DNA of 64,000 bases from Clostridiales bacterium UBA2432. Its GTDB lineage: Bacteria; Bacillota; Clostridia; Lachnospirales; Vallitaleaceae. The position numbers and the translations under genes are program-made. The notes under the pieces are model-generated. The model saw only the letters and a program-made list of their open reading frames with translations, searched no databases and had not been told where the DNA came from. How positions within the stretch are numbered: the stretch's first letter is position 1; the number at the start of each line of letters is the position of its first letter. The DNA lies in assembly GCA_002342805.1 (NCBI GenBank), contig DDQW01000074.1, forward strand, positions 178,506 through 242,505. The letters run 5' to 3'. Below, piece after piece: positions 26,182-35,878 of this stretch.

Positions 26182-28774
26182 TGCCTTAACTCCCATGATG
26201 CAACAATATGTTAAAATCAAAGACAAATATAAGGATTGTATTCTTTTTTATCGTCTGGGCGATTTTTACGAAATGTTTTTTGAGGATGCAATCAAGGCAT
26301 CTAGAGAACTAGAAATCACCTTAACGGGAAAAAATTGTGGATTAGAGGAACGTGCACCAATGTGTGGCGTTCCTTATCACTCTGCAGAAAATTATATCAA
26401 TCGCCTTATTGAAAAAGGCTATAAAGTTGCCATTGCAGAGCAGATTGAAGATCCGGCAACAGCCAAAGGAATTGTAGAACGGGATGTGATTCGTGTTGTA
26501 ACGCCGGGAGCAAATCTGAATATGCAGGCACTTGATGAGACAAAAAACAATTATCTCATGTGTGTTTATTCGGATATTTCCCGCTATGGGATGAGTTATG
26601 TCGATGTAACAACCGGAGAATTTCAGACAACAACCTTACACACCTATGCTGCATTATTAGATGAAATAGCTAAGGTCCAACCGGCCGAATGTATATTAAA
26701 TACCACAATCTATGAAAATAGTGAATTTATTCAATGGATGGATCAAAATCTAAATACTTACATTAATAGTTATGACGATTGGTTTTTTGATACAAAACGC
26801 ACTAAAGATACCCTATTAAAACACTTTGAAGTGGTAAGTCTAGATGGCTTAGGTATAGCTGAGCAGGATGAAAGCATTATTGCATCCGGAGCCTTGCTGG
26901 ATTATCTGTATGAAACCCAAAAATCAGGCTTATCACATATCGATCATATCCGCTACTATGAAACCGGAAAATATATGTTGTTAGATGTATCGACACGACG
27001 TAATCTTGAACTATTAGAAACCATGCGTGAAAAAGAAAAAAAAGGCTCTCTTCTTTGGGTCCTTGACCATACAAAAACAGCAATGGGAGCTAGAAAACTC
27101 CGCCATTTTATTGAACAACCTTTAACGTCTGTCTATCAAATTAATGAACGTTTGGATAGTATAGAGGAACTTGTCGGCGATTTGATGGGGCGGGAGGAAA
27201 TTCGAGAACTTTTGACGCCGGTATATGATATGGAACGTTTGATGACAAAGATGACCTTACAGACAGCTAACCCGAGAGATCTATTAGCATTTCGTCAATC
27301 TATTCATGTACTTCCGGATATTAAGATGCTCCTTAAAAACATGAAGAGTACCTTGCTTAAAGGCATGGGGGATTCATTAGATATGCTACTTGATCTTGAT
27401 AAATTGATTGGTGATAGCATAAGCGAAGAACCTCCAATTGCATTAAAAGAGGGGAAAATCATCAAAGATGGTTTTAATGATAAGGTTGATCGTTTGCGTG
27501 AAGCATCGAAAGACGGAAAGCTATGGCTGACTTCACTAGAAGCAAAAGAACGTGAACAAACAGGTATTAAAAATTTAAAGATTAAATATAACAAAGTATT
27601 TGGATATTATATTGAAGTGACAAAATCAAATCTTGATATGGTGCCGGAGCGTTATCAACGCAAACAAACCCTCGCCAATGCTGAACGTTATATTACACCG
27701 GAACTCAAAGAAATTGAAGATACCGTATTAGGTGCTGAAGATAAACTCATAGAGTTAGAATATTCTCTGTATGTCCAGATTCGAAATAAGTTAGCAGATC
27801 ATGTCCTTCGTATCAAAGAAACAGCAAGAAAAGTAGCCGAACTCGATGCCCTACAATCACTTGCTCATGTCGCGGTAACGAATCATTATGTTCGACCGAC
27901 CTTTAATGACCAAGGAACCATACAGATTACAGAAGGGCGTCATCCGGTCATTGAAAAAATCATGGGACAAGAACAGTTCATTACGAATGATACATTGATG
28001 AATACACAAGAACATCGCTTTTCAATTATCACCGGGCCCAATATGGCTGGTAAGTCGACTTATATGCGTCAAGTTGCACTCATTACTTTAATGGCCCAAA
28101 TCGGAACTTTTGTACCGGCTACATCAGCAAATCTATGTCCGGTTGATCGCATATTTACCCGTGTTGGCGCCTCCGATGATTTATCCTCCGGAAAGAGTAC
28201 CTTTATGGTAGAGATGAGCGAAGTTGCCAATATTTTACGTAATGCAACCGTGAATAGTCTGGTTATTCTGGACGAAATTGGTCGAGGAACATCAACATTT
28301 GACGGACTAAGCATTGCATGGGCGGTTGTTGAATATCTGGTTCAGAAAAAAACAGTAGGTGCCAAAAGTCTCTTTGCGACCCATTATCATGAACTTACTG
28401 AGCTAGAGGGAAAAATCGATGGTGTACAAAACTATTGTATTACCGTAAAGGAAAAAGGTGATGATATTATCTTTTTACGGAAAATCGCAAAAGGCGGAGC
28501 GGACAAAAGTTATGGTATTCAAGTGGCTAAAATTGCGGGTGTCCCACAGTATGTTATTGAACGTGCAAAAGAAATATTAGATGATTTGTCGGATGCGGAT
28601 ATTACGAAAAAAGCCAAAAAAGTTCAAATGCCGAAAGAACCGCTTCAATTGAACTTTTTTGAAGAGCCTAAAAATGAGCTTAAAGAACGTATTGAAAAGA
28701 TCAACATTAACCAGTTAACACCAATCGAAGCCTTAAATATTCTCAATGAATTAGTGACATTAACGCAGAAATAG
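26174..28774 (+). CDS. mutS: DNA mismatch repair protein MutS
   Basis: Recognises mismatches and small loops. The 866-residue protein has the phenylalanine-glutamate mismatch wedge in GDFYEMFFEDA (residues ~31-41), Walker A GPNMAGKSTYMRQV near residue 620, and Walker B DEIGRGTSTFDGLS. Near the C-terminus LQLNFFEEP resembles a beta-clamp binding motif. Overlaps miaB by 8 bases, and mutL begins 9 bases after its stop. Confidence 0.98.
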   Translation: MSNALTPMMQQYVKIKDKYKDCILFYRLGDFYEMFFEDAIKASRELEITLTGKNCGLEERAPMCGVPYHSAENYINRLIEKGYKVAIAEQIEDPATAKGIVERDVIRVVTPGANLNMQALDETKNNYLMCVYSDISRYGMSYVDVTTGEFQTTTLHTYAALLDEIAKVQPAECILNTTIYENSEFIQWMDQNLNTYINSYDDWFFDTKRTKDTLLKHFEVVSLDGLGIAEQDESIIASGALLDYLYETQKSGLSHIDHIRYYETGKYMLLDVSTRRNLELLETMREKEKKGSLLWVLDHTKTAMGARKLRHFIEQPLTSVYQINERLDSIEELVGDLMGREEIRELLTPVYDMERLMTKMTLQTANPRDLLAFRQSIHVLPDIKMLLKNMKSTLLKGMGDSLDMLLDLDKLIGDSISEEPPIALKEGKIIKDGFNDKVDRLREASKDGKLWLTSLEAKEREQTGIKNLKIKYNKVFGYYIEVTKSNLDMVPERYQRKQTLANAERYITPELKEIEDTVLGAEDKLIELEYSLYVQIRNKLADHVLRIKETARKVAELDALQSLAHVAVTNHYVRPTFNDQGTIQITEGRHPVIEKIMGQEQFITNDTLMNTQEHRFSIITGPNMAGKSTYMRQVALITLMAQIGTFVPATSANLCPVDRIFTRVGASDDLSSGKSTFMVEMSEVANILRNATVNSLVILDEIGRGTSTFDGLSIAWAVVEYLVQKKTVGAKSLFATHYHELTELEGKIDGVQNYCITVKEKGDDIIFLRKIAKGGADKSYGIQVAKIAGVPQYVIERAKEILDDLSDADITKKAKKVQMPKEPLQLNFFEEPKNELKERIEKININQLTPIEALNILNELVTLTQK

Positions 28775-28782
28775 AGGTGCCT

Positions 28783-30603
28783 ATGACTACAATACATCTA
28801 TTAGATCAAGATACAATCAATAAAATTGCGGCAGGAGAAGTTGTTGAAAGACCTCTTTCTGTTGTGAAAGAATGTGTTGAAAATGCAATTGATGCAAAAG
28901 CCAATGCCATTACCGTTGAGATCGAAGATGGTGGTTTGAAAACTATTCGGATTACAGATAATGGCGTCGGTATGTCGGGTGAGGATGTGAAGTCAGCATT
29001 TTTACGCCACGCGACAAGTAAAATCATTGATGCGGATGACTTGGATCACATACGGTCCTTAGGGTTTCGTGGTGAAGCCTTAGCCAGTATTGCGGCCGTG
29101 TCCATGGTTGAATGTATAACGAAACAAGAAGAAGAACTGACGGGTATTCGCTATGTTATTGATGGTGGCCTAGAAAAAGAAGTTCAAGATATTGGTTGTC
29201 CAAGTGGCACAACCTTTGTAATACGGGAACTTTTTTATAATGTTCCTGCACGTAAAAAGTTTTTGAAAACGCCACGGACAGAAGCCGGTTATATTACAGA
29301 CCTAATACATCGACTTGCACTTAGTCATCCGGGAGTTTCATTTAAATATATCGTTAATAAAAATGTAAAGTTACATACATCCGGGAATTATTCATTGTTG
29401 GATTGTATTTATCAAGTTTTTGGTAAAGAGCATGCAAAACAAAGTAAGGAAGTCGATTATAGCTATGGCGACTATAGCGTAACCGGCTATATAGGAGAAC
29501 CGGAATTGAGTCGAGGCAATCGTCAATACGAAATCTATTATGTCAATAACCGCTATATTAAGTCCAAATGGATTCAAGACGGGATTGAAGAGGGATTTAA
29601 AGAAGCGATGATGATTAATCAATTTCCCTTCGCTGTATTATTTTTAAAATGTCCAACCGAATTGCTTGATATTAATGTACACCCGACAAAAATGCAGGCG
29701 CGCTTTAATGATGAGATGATTGTCCGTGAGATTTTTAAAGATGCCGTTATCCACACCCTTCGTCAAAAAGAGCCCATTGTCGATATTGAGTTACAAGAAA
29801 AAAGAAAAAAGACAGAAGAAGAGCATATTGAAAAGAAGGAATATGAAAAATTGATAAAAGAAGTCCCGGAGCCTTTTGAGACAAAACGTCGAGAAACGTT
29901 TTCAACACTTCAAGAAAAAAATCTACCCGACAAAGCGATAGTCCCATCTGAGCCGGAGAAAAGACTTGAACCGGCTAAAAAGCCTGAGCCCATAAGCATG
30001 GATTTATTTTTGGATGAACAAAAAATTCAAAAGCATCGTGTTATTGGACAAGTGTTTAAGACCTATTGGCTTGTAGAATATCATAAAGAACTTTATATTA
30101 TCGATCAACATGCAGCTCACGAAAAAGTGCTCTATGAATCATGGGTTTCTAAAATCGAAAAACATACGATCTCATCACAGATGCTCCTTGAGTCAAAAGT
30201 ATATACGCTTTCAGATCGTGAATTCGATATGTTTCAAGAACACCAACAAGCCATTGCAGATTTGGGATTTGACGTGGAAGAATTTGGCGGGAATTCTATA
30301 ATACTTAAAAGTGTTCCCTATTTACTCAATGAACCACTTACCAATATGGATTTTATCCATTTTTTTGATCAACTTGCCCAAGGGGTAAAATACAAAAAAC
30401 AAGAACGCTATTTACACGACTTAGCTACGATTGCATGTAAAGCGGCGATCAAGGGAAATGATCAACTTTCCCTTGTTGAATATCAAAGTTTAATTGATCA
30501 ACTCTTGCAACTTGACGATCCTTATCATTGCCCTCATGGACGACCGACGATGATTCGCATGAGCTTACAAGAGCTTGAAAAGAAATTTAAACGCATTGTA
30601 TAA
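28783..30603 (+). CDS. mutL: DNA mismatch repair protein MutL (nicking endonuclease type)
   Basis: GHKL ATPase that links MutS to strand removal. N-terminal motifs: ENAIDAKA, DNGVGM and GFRGEALASIAAV. After an acidic/lysine-rich linker (residues ~325-405) the C-terminal domain holds DQHAAHEKVLYE, the DQHA-x2-E-x4-E endonuclease motif, and CPHGRPT, so it should nick DNA itself, as in bacteria without MutH. ATG 28783 is preferred over GTG 28777, which is inside the AGAGGTG binding site. 606 residues. Confidence 0.97.
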   Translation: MTTIHLLDQDTINKIAAGEVVERPLSVVKECVENAIDAKANAITVEIEDGGLKTIRITDNGVGMSGEDVKSAFLRHATSKIIDADDLDHIRSLGFRGEALASIAAVSMVECITKQEEELTGIRYVIDGGLEKEVQDIGCPSGTTFVIRELFYNVPARKKFLKTPRTEAGYITDLIHRLALSHPGVSFKYIVNKNVKLHTSGNYSLLDCIYQVFGKEHAKQSKEVDYSYGDYSVTGYIGEPELSRGNRQYEIYYVNNRYIKSKWIQDGIEEGFKEAMMINQFPFAVLFLKCPTELLDINVHPTKMQARFNDEMIVREIFKDAVIHTLRQKEPIVDIELQEKRKKTEEEHIEKKEYEKLIKEVPEPFETKRRETFSTLQEKNLPDKAIVPSEPEKRLEPAKKPEPISMDLFLDEQKIQKHRVIGQVFKTYWLVEYHKELYIIDQHAAHEKVLYESWVSKIEKHTISSQMLLESKVYTLSDREFDMFQEHQQAIADLGFDVEEFGGNSIILKSVPYLLNEPLTNMDFIHFFDQLAQGVKYKKQERYLHDLATIACKAAIKGNDQLSLVEYQSLIDQLLQLDDPYHCPHGRPTMIRMSLQELEKKFKRIV

Positions 30604-30621
30604 CTATGAAAGAGTGTATTT

Positions 30622-31560
30622 ATGGAAAATAAAAAGAAGCTAATTATTGTAGCCGGACCGACGGCAAGTGGAAAAACGGCGGTTTCGATTGCACTTGCCA
30701 AAAAAATTAATGGAGAAATTATCTCCGCAGACTCCATGCAAGTCTATAAATATATGGATATTGGTTCGGCAAAAGTGACACGAGAACAAATGAAGGGTGT
30801 AGCGCATCATCTTGTTGATGTACTCGAACCGGATGAAGATTTTAGTGTTCATCGGTTTCAGACAATGGCTAAAGAAGCTATGACTGAAATATATTCGAAA
30901 AATGCAGTTCCCATTATAGCCGGTGGTACAGGCTTTTATATTCAATCGGTGGTCTACGATATTGATTTTTCCAGCACGGATGAAGAAGAACAGGTTCGTC
31001 AACAAGTTATGGACTATTCATCTGTACATGGAGAAGAGGCACTTTTCCAATGGCTAAAAGACATTGATCCGGAAAGCGGCGAAACGATTCATCCCAACAA
31101 TATCAAGCGTGTACAACGGGCATTGGAGTATTATTTGTTGACCGGAGAAAAAATGAGTGTGCATAATGCACGTGAAAAGTCTAAAACATCACCCTATGAG
31201 TTAACCTTTGTCGTTTTGACCATGGAACGGGAAGCTTTGTATGAACGGATTAATCGACGCGTGGACCAAATGATCGAAGAGGGACTCCTTGATGAAGTAA
31301 AATCATTACTGGAAAAAGGATATACAAAAGAAATGACATCCATGCAAGGCTTAGGTTATAAGGAACTGTTTGATTACCTAAATGGAGAGTGTTCTTTAGA
31401 TGAGGCAATTTACAAGATTAAACGGGATACACGACATTTTGCCAAACGACAATTAACCTGGTTTCGCCGTGAAAACAATGTGCACTGGATTCATGTAGAC
31501 CAATATCATTTTGATATTGATGCAATAACAGAGGCTATTATAAAATTAATGAAAGAATAA
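30622..31560 (+). CDS. miaA: tRNA dimethylallyltransferase MiaA
   Basis: Transfers the isoprenyl group to A37 of tRNAs reading UNN codons, producing the substrate for MiaB encoded 4 kb upstream in the same cluster. The 312-residue protein has the P-loop AGPTASGKTAVSIALAK, SADSMQVYKYMDIGSAK, AGGTGFYIQ and TRHFAKRQLTWFRRE, the standard signatures. It lies 18 bases after mutL. Confidence 0.97.
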   Translation: MENKKKLIIVAGPTASGKTAVSIALAKKINGEIISADSMQVYKYMDIGSAKVTREQMKGVAHHLVDVLEPDEDFSVHRFQTMAKEAMTEIYSKNAVPIIAGGTGFYIQSVVYDIDFSSTDEEEQVRQQVMDYSSVHGEEALFQWLKDIDPESGETIHPNNIKRVQRALEYYLLTGEKMSVHNAREKSKTSPYELTFVVLTMEREALYERINRRVDQMIEEGLLDEVKSLLEKGYTKEMTSMQGLGYKELFDYLNGECSLDEAIYKIKRDTRHFAKRQLTWFRRENNVHWIHVDQYHFDIDAITEAIIKLMKE

Positions 31561-31571
31561 AATATTTCATG

Positions 31572-31600
31572 TTGAACTATTTATAAATATACTATAGAAT
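31572..31600 (+). promoter_or_regulatory. Probable sigma-A promoter for hfq-ynbB
   Basis: TTGAAC (31572-31577), 17-base spacer, TAGAAT (31595-31600), 36 bases before hfq. Read-through from miaA is also likely. Confidence 0.55.
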
Positions 31601-31636
31601 AAGAGGTAGAACATTATTCGAAAAGGGGGTTTACCG

Positions 31637-31873
31637 ATGCCAAAACCAGTAAATTTACAAGACATGTTTTTGAACCAGGTACGAAAAGATAAAATAGTAC
31701 TTGTTGTATACTTAACCAATGGATTCCAATTAAAGGGAGTCGTAAAAGGATTTGATAATTTTATTGTTGTTTTAGAAACAGAAGGAAAACAACAAATGAT
31801 TTACAAACATGCTATTTCTACAATCATACCGTCAAGAGAGATTCATTTTAACATCGAGGTTGAAGACTACTAG
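31637..31873 (+). CDS. hfq: RNA chaperone Hfq
   Basis: A 78-residue Sm-like protein that forms a hexameric ring and binds small RNAs and A-rich tracts. Sm1 is VYLTNGFQLKGVVKGFDNFI and Sm2 ends in YKHAISTIIPSREI; the KH pair before AIST is the usual uridine pocket residue set. Gene order miaA-hfq-ynbB is that of Bacillus. An AAAGGGGG site precedes the ATG. Confidence 0.97.
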   Translation: MPKPVNLQDMFLNQVRKDKIVLVVYLTNGFQLKGVVKGFDNFIVVLETEGKQQMIYKHAISTIIPSREIHFNIEVEDY

Positions 31874-31888
31874 AAAAGGAATATAGTT

Positions 31889-33166
31889 ATGACCAACACG
31901 ATTTATCATCAACTTGGAATAAGCAACCAGGTCCTTTCCATGAGTCAAGAGGTGGAAAAGGACCTGGAAGAACGTTTTAGAGAAATAGATCATATTGCTG
32001 AAGCCAATCAACTTAAAGTATTGCACGCAATGCAAACCCATCGTTTAAGCGATACACATTTTAACCATACAAATGGCTATGGTTATAATGACATAGGAAG
32101 AGATACTTTGGAAAATGTTTATGCTTCCGTATTTCATACGGAAGCTGCTTTAGTTCGTCCACAATTAATATCCGGAACACATGCCTTAACGGTGGCACTA
32201 AGTGGTAATTTACGACCGGGCGATGAAATATTAGCGCCTGCCGGTAAGCTTTATGACACATTACAAGGTGTCATCGGTATTATTCCGACAAAAGGCTCCT
32301 TGAGTGAGTATGGAATAAGCTATGCACAAGTGGATTTGTTGGAGGATTATTCCTTTGATTTACAAGGAATCAAAAATGCAATCAATGAACGAACCAAACT
32401 GATTTCAATCCAAAAATCAAAAGGCTATGATTGGCGACCGACGTTTTCAAATCAACAAATAGGTCAACTGATTCGATTTATCCGTGAAATAAAACCCGAT
32501 GTTATTATTATGGTGGATAATTGTTATGGCGAATTCGTCGAATATGATGAACCCAGTGATTATGGAGCAGATTTAGTCGTAGGTTCTTTAATTAAAAATC
32601 CGGGAGGTGGAATCGCACCCTCCGGAGGGTATATTGCCGGTAAAACAGAATATGTTGAAAATGCAGCTATACGTTTATCAGCGCCGGGCCTAGGAAAAGA
32701 AGTCGGTGCTTCCCATGGTATGACCCATAGTTTGTTTCAAGGTCTATTCTTGGCTCCAACGGTTGTCGCGTCAGCACATAAGACGGCTTTGTTTGCGGCA
32801 AAACTTTATGAAAAATTAGGCTTTAATGTTATTCCCGCTAGTCGGGAAACACGTTATGATATCATTCAAGCTATTGATATGCATTCAAAAGAAAATGTAA
32901 TCGCATTTTGCCGAGGCATACAATCAGCAGCACCTGTAGATAGTTTTGTGACGCCTGTTCCCTGGGATATGCCGGGCTATGATGCCGAGGTGATTATGGC
33001 AGCAGGGGCTTTTGTTCAAGGTTCATCTATAGAACTGAGTGCAGATGCACCTATAAAGCCACCCTACACTGTGTATTTTCAAGGTGGCTTGACCTATTAT
33101 CATGGTAAGTTTGGTGTCATGAAATCATTGCAGGCCATGGTAGATGATACAGATTTTAAGCTGTAA
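31889..33166 (+). CDS. ynbB: Methionine gamma-lyase family PLP enzyme (YnbB, aluminium-resistance family)
   Basis: A 425-residue PLP-dependent enzyme of the YnbB/'aluminum resistance' family related to Cys/Met metabolism lyases. The probable cofactor lysine is in VVGSLIKNPGGGIAPSGGYI; VDNCYGEFVE contains the aspartate that contacts the pyridine nitrogen. It lies 15 bases after hfq, in the order conserved in Bacillus. The true substrate is not established; a sulfur amino acid lyase activity is inferred from the fold. Confidence 0.9.
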   Translation: MTNTIYHQLGISNQVLSMSQEVEKDLEERFREIDHIAEANQLKVLHAMQTHRLSDTHFNHTNGYGYNDIGRDTLENVYASVFHTEAALVRPQLISGTHALTVALSGNLRPGDEILAPAGKLYDTLQGVIGIIPTKGSLSEYGISYAQVDLLEDYSFDLQGIKNAINERTKLISIQKSKGYDWRPTFSNQQIGQLIRFIREIKPDVIIMVDNCYGEFVEYDEPSDYGADLVVGSLIKNPGGGIAPSGGYIAGKTEYVENAAIRLSAPGLGKEVGASHGMTHSLFQGLFLAPTVVASAHKTALFAAKLYEKLGFNVIPASRETRYDIIQAIDMHSKENVIAFCRGIQSAAPVDSFVTPVPWDMPGYDAEVIMAAGAFVQGSSIELSADAPIKPPYTVYFQGGLTYYHGKFGVMKSLQAMVDDTDFKL

Positions 33167-33173
33167 GCATTGT

Positions 33174-33202
33174 TTGACAAATGCGTGTTTTTTCATTATA
33201 AT
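33174..33202 (+). promoter_or_regulatory. Consensus sigma-A promoter for alaS
   Basis: Perfect TTGACA (33174-33179), 17-base spacer, perfect TATAAT (33197-33202). Only about 32 bases remain to the start codon, so there is no room for a T-box leader. Confidence 0.88.
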
Positions 33203-33241
33203 TTTTTCTAGTATATCAACTGAATCAGGAGGCGTAAATTT

Positions 33242-35878
33242 GTGAAAAATTATGGAGTAAATGAACTGAGAAAAATGTATCTGGACTTCTTTGAAAGTAA
33301 AGACCATCTAAAAGCAGATAGTTTTCCCTTAGTTCCTAAAAATGATAAAAGTTTATTATTGATTAATTCAGGAATGGCACCATTAAAGCCTTACTTTACG
33401 GGACAAGAAACTCCGCCGAGTAAACGAATGACAACCTGTCAAAAATGTATTCGTACCGGTGATATTGAAAATGTTGGTAAAACAGCACGTCACGGTACCT
33501 TCTTTGAAATGTTGGGTAATTTTTCCTTTGGTGATTATTTTAAAAAAGAGGCCATAGCTTGGGCGTGGGAGTTCTTTACCGAGGTTTTAGAAGTACCCAA
33601 AGAGATTCTTTATGTCTCCGTTTATGAAGAGGATGATGAAGCGGAACAAATCTGGCATGAACAAGAAAAGGTTCCTATGGATCATATTGTCCGTATGGGC
33701 AAAGCCGATAACTTCTGGGAGCATGGTCTTGGTCCGTGTGGTCCGTGTTCAGAAATTTATGTCGACCGTGGTCAAAAGTATGGTTGTCATGACCCTAACT
33801 GTGCAGTAGGATGCGAGTGTGACCGTTTTGTCGAAATCTGGAATCTTGTGTTTACCCAATTTGAAAAAATGGAAAACGGAGATTATGTACCCTTAAAAAA
33901 CCCTAATATTGATACAGGTATGGGATTAGAACGTTTAGCTATTATGATGCAAGGTGTCGATTCGTTTTTTGATATTGATACTATGCAGATTATTCGTGAT
34001 GAAATATGTAAAAAAGCAAATGTGACCTATCAAGCGAATAAAGATAACGATGTAAGTATACGAGTTATTACCGATCATATACGATCCGTTACCTTTATGA
34101 CATCTGATGGAATCTTACCATCCAATGAAGGGCGTGGTTATGTATTACGACGTTTACTTCGTCGTGCAGCACGTCATGGTAAGTTACTTGGAATTCAAGG
34201 AAAGTTCTTAAAAGATTTGGCTCAAATTGTTATTGAATCTAGTAAAGATGGATATCCTGAGCTCAAAGAAAAAGAAGCCTATATTTTAAAAGTACTAACA
34301 ACCGAAGAAGAACGTTTTGCTGAAACAATCGATCAAGGTATAGCCATTTTAAATGAATATCTTGATGAGCTAGGTGATCAAAAGGTTCTTAGTGGCGAAA
34401 AAGCCTTTAAGTTATATGATACCTATGGTTTTCCTCTTGATTTAACCATTGAAATAGCAGAAGAAAAAGGTGTAACGGTTGATCAAGAAGCTTTTGCAGA
34501 AGAGATGAAAGCCCAAAGAGATCGGGCGCGTAATGCGCGTGAAGAATCTAATTACATGGGGGCTAAAGAAACGGTATATCATCAGTTAGATATTGGCATT
34601 GGTGGAAAGTTTGTCGGATATCAGCAACTTCAATTGTCTAGTGAAATTACTGGTTTAACTCAAGGCAGTCAAGTGGTTACAAGCATTTCAAGTGGAGAAA
34701 AGGTTAGTGTACTTGTACATGAGACGCCTTTTTATGCCACAAGTGGTGGACAAGAGGCCGATATAGGATTTATTGAAACAGCGACGGGAAAAGTGCGCGT
34801 TGATGATGTCATCAAAGTTGTTGGTAATAATATTGCTCACATCGGCGAAGTCATTGAAGGTGATATTGAGATTGGGCAAGAAGCTATTTTAAATGTAGAT
34901 GAAGATCATCGATTTGCAACGGCGAAAAATCATAGTGCAACACATTTATTACAAAAGGCCTTAAAAACAGTCCTAGGCGATCATATAGAACAAGCGGGTT
35001 CTAGTGTATCTGCAGAACGTCTACGTTTTGATTTTACACATTTTGAGGCAATACCAAAAAAAGAATTGCAAAAAATTGAAGATATAGTAAATGCACAAAT
35101 TCAAAAAGGATTAGGTGTTCATATTGAGGAAATGCCAATTGCTAAAGCCAAAGAGATTGGTGCTATGGCTCTGTTTGGAGAAAAGTATGGAGACACTGTA
35201 CGGGTTGTAAATATCGATGGCTATAGTATTGAATTATGTGGAGGAACCCATCTTTCGAATATATCTGAAATCGGATTGTTTAAAATTGTATCCGAAGGAG
35301 GGGTGGCAGCAGGTGTGCGTCGTATTGAAGCCCTAACCGGACAAGGGGCAATTAACTATTACCATTCTATTGAGCACACCTTAAATGCCATTGCAGATAT
35401 AGCCCGGTGTGAGGTTGGACAAGTTGAAACACGAATTCAATCCTTACTCGATGATATGAAAGAGCTAAAACGTGAAAACGATCAACTAAAATCGAAAGCT
35501 GCTTCATCAATTGTTGATGATCTTCTCAAAGAGAAGAGAAAAATCAAAGAGGTAGAAGTTGTTGTAAACCGTGTCGAAGGATTTGATGCTAATCGCTTAA
35601 GAGATTTAGGTGATAAGTTACAAGACCGTTTATCCAATGGTGTTGTTGTTCTCGCATCGGATTTTGAGGGTAAAGTCTTATTAAGTGTTATGGCAAGTGA
35701 TAATGCGGTTAAGCAAGGTGCCCATGCAGGAAAAACAATCTCAACGATTGCTAAACTTGTTGGCGGTGGCGGTGGTGGTAAGCCGCAAATAGCCCAAGCC
35801 GGAGGAAGAGATGTTACGAAAATCAATGAAGCTCTTGACAAAGCGATTGACTTGCTTGGAGAGCAGCTTAATGCGTAG
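33242..35878 (+). CDS. alaS: Alanine--tRNA ligase
   Basis: An 878-residue class II synthetase charging tRNA-Ala. The N-terminal catalytic domain shows LRKMYLDFFESKDH and NSGMAPLKPYF, the editing domain has HSATHLL and CGGTHLSNISE with the zinc/water-binding His and Cys residues, and the C-terminal C-Ala domain has the glycine-rich GGGGGGKPQ. Start is GTG 33242 behind AGGAGG. Its own promoter separates it from ynbB. The stop overlaps the start of the next gene. Confidence 0.98.
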   Translation: MKNYGVNELRKMYLDFFESKDHLKADSFPLVPKNDKSLLLINSGMAPLKPYFTGQETPPSKRMTTCQKCIRTGDIENVGKTARHGTFFEMLGNFSFGDYFKKEAIAWAWEFFTEVLEVPKEILYVSVYEEDDEAEQIWHEQEKVPMDHIVRMGKADNFWEHGLGPCGPCSEIYVDRGQKYGCHDPNCAVGCECDRFVEIWNLVFTQFEKMENGDYVPLKNPNIDTGMGLERLAIMMQGVDSFFDIDTMQIIRDEICKKANVTYQANKDNDVSIRVITDHIRSVTFMTSDGILPSNEGRGYVLRRLLRRAARHGKLLGIQGKFLKDLAQIVIESSKDGYPELKEKEAYILKVLTTEEERFAETIDQGIAILNEYLDELGDQKVLSGEKAFKLYDTYGFPLDLTIEIAEEKGVTVDQEAFAEEMKAQRDRARNAREESNYMGAKETVYHQLDIGIGGKFVGYQQLQLSSEITGLTQGSQVVTSISSGEKVSVLVHETPFYATSGGQEADIGFIETATGKVRVDDVIKVVGNNIAHIGEVIEGDIEIGQEAILNVDEDHRFATAKNHSATHLLQKALKTVLGDHIEQAGSSVSAERLRFDFTHFEAIPKKELQKIEDIVNAQIQKGLGVHIEEMPIAKAKEIGAMALFGEKYGDTVRVVNIDGYSIELCGGTHLSNISEIGLFKIVSEGGVAAGVRRIEALTGQGAINYYHSIEHTLNAIADIARCEVGQVETRIQSLLDDMKELKRENDQLKSKAASSIVDDLLKEKRKIKEVEVVVNRVEGFDANRLRDLGDKLQDRLSNGVVVLASDFEGKVLLSVMASDNAVKQGAHAGKTISTIAKLVGGGGGGKPQIAQAGGRDVTKINEALDKAIDLLGEQLNA

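Noticed and set aside
33203..33241. T-box leader before alaS
   Set aside because: Only about 35 bases separate the promoter from the start codon; no T-box sequence or terminator stem fits.
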